Positions 5,723-6,113 of a stretch of DNA of 6,113 nt are shown here, in pieces. The translations under genes were made by a program, and so were the position numbers. This DNA is from Nitrospirota bacterium (GTDB lineage Bacteria; Nitrospirota; JACRHJ01): NCBI GenBank assembly GCA_021815285.1, contig JAKAHE010000125.1:1-6113 (forward strand). Reading direction: 5' to 3'. The notes under the pieces were generated by a model that was not told the DNA's origin, searched no databases, and saw only the letters and a program-made list of their open reading frames with translations. How positions within the stretch are numbered: the first letter of the stretch is position 1; each line of letters opens with the position of its first letter.

Positions 5723-6113
5723 TTGGACATCACTCGGATAGATTACTGGGCCGCTTCCGGCAAAAGCGTCGTACACAGGTCGTCGCCTGTCTCAAAAATC
5801 CTCGCCACGTCAATGGTAATAGCCTCCGTAATAATCACGCAGGACCTGGGCCTTCTGGCCTGCCTGTATCTTTCCGTGCTTATAACCGTCAGGTTATCAA
5901 TGATTCCCGTAAGGTATGTAATCGCAATATCGCTTCTGCCGGCGGCGTTTACAATCCTTTACGCCCTGAGCCTAACGTCAGGCGGCTGGATATTGCCGGT
6001 AACAATTGTTCTTAAGGCTATTACCGCCGCCTCCGCCATGATACTTCTTATTTCGACGACTCCGTTTACTGAGGTCGTAAGCCTCGCGGGCCGCCGCGAG
6101 ACGGAGCGGACCG
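5723..6113 (+). CDS. cbiQ: CbiQ: EcfT transmembrane component of the Co2+/Ni2+ ECF transporter (3' end outside window)
   Basis: The first 130 residues of a CbiQ/EcfT protein are present and open to the window edge. The N-terminal cytoplasmic part is followed by HRSSPVSKILATSMVIA (18-34), matching the family's H-x-x-x-P-x-x-K entry into the first membrane segment. Further hydrophobic segments lie at about 26-58, 64-84 and 88-112. LKAITAASAMILLISTTPF (97-115) is the typical CbiQ lead into the cytoplasmic region that couples to the ATPase. CbiQ transmits ATP hydrolysis by CbiO to the CbiM S component. The TTG at 5723 is preceded by AGGACAGG (5712-5719); an in-frame TAG at 5711-5713 rules out a longer start. 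The ATPase should lie downstream, out of view. Confidence 0.9.
   Translation, partial: MDITRIDYWAASGKSVVHRSSPVSKILATSMVIASVIITQDLGLLACLYLSVLITVRLSMIPVRYVIAISLLPAAFTILYALSLTSGGWILPVTIVLKAITAASAMILLISTTPFTEVVSLAGRRETERT

Overview
The window is a compact, moderately GC-rich bacterial chromosome segment with very little non-coding DNA. Many ATA (Ile) and AGG (Arg) codons are used, and three of the eight coding regions start with TTG. The gene content (System II cytochrome c maturation with separate CcsA and Ccs1/ResB, QueD, a TldE/PmbA protein, a group-I ECF cobalt/nickel importer) fits a Gram-negative, probably anaerobic or facultative bacterium, such as a delta-proteobacterial or Nitrospirae-like lineage. 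The sequence alone does not fix the taxon.

Region 1 (1-2175, + strand): the tail of an unidentified gene, then ccsA and ccs1/resB. The two proteins form the membrane complex that exports haem and attaches it to apocytochromes c outside the membrane. CcsA keeps its haem-ligand histidines but has Lys where the tryptophan-rich WWD signature normally has Asp.

Region 2 (2176-2254): a 79-bp gap between convergent genes, almost filled by a 72-bp imperfect palindrome. Each arm is itself a small hairpin, and differences between the arms are mostly compensated inside each arm. It looks like a dispersed intergenic palindromic repeat.

Region 3 (2255-3980, - strand): a two-gene operon, queD then pmbA/tldE, whose genes overlap by 8 nt. 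A good sigma70-type promoter (4022-4050) places transcription start downstream of the longest possible queD start, so the real queD start is the ATG at 3980.

Region 4 (3981-4179): a divergent promoter region. It holds the queD promoter, a tandem 9-bp repeat spaced one helical turn apart just upstream of it, and a second sigma70-type promoter (4115-4143) for the rightward operon.

Region 5 (4180-6113, + strand): a tightly packed operon of a PsiE-family membrane protein, a YvlD/phage-holin-4_2-family membrane protein, CbiM (metal-binding S component) and the start of CbiQ (EcfT transmembrane component), which runs off the window. CbiM and CbiQ should work with an ATPase (CbiO), presumably downstream, to import Co2+ or Ni2+. 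No CbiN gene lies between CbiM and CbiQ. The two small membrane proteins upstream are unexpected partners.

I found no mobile element, CRISPR array, RNA gene or defence module. The best candidates for something under-described are the nested palindrome at 2178-2249, the WWD-variant CcsA, and the PsiE/YvlD/CbiM/CbiQ gene arrangement.
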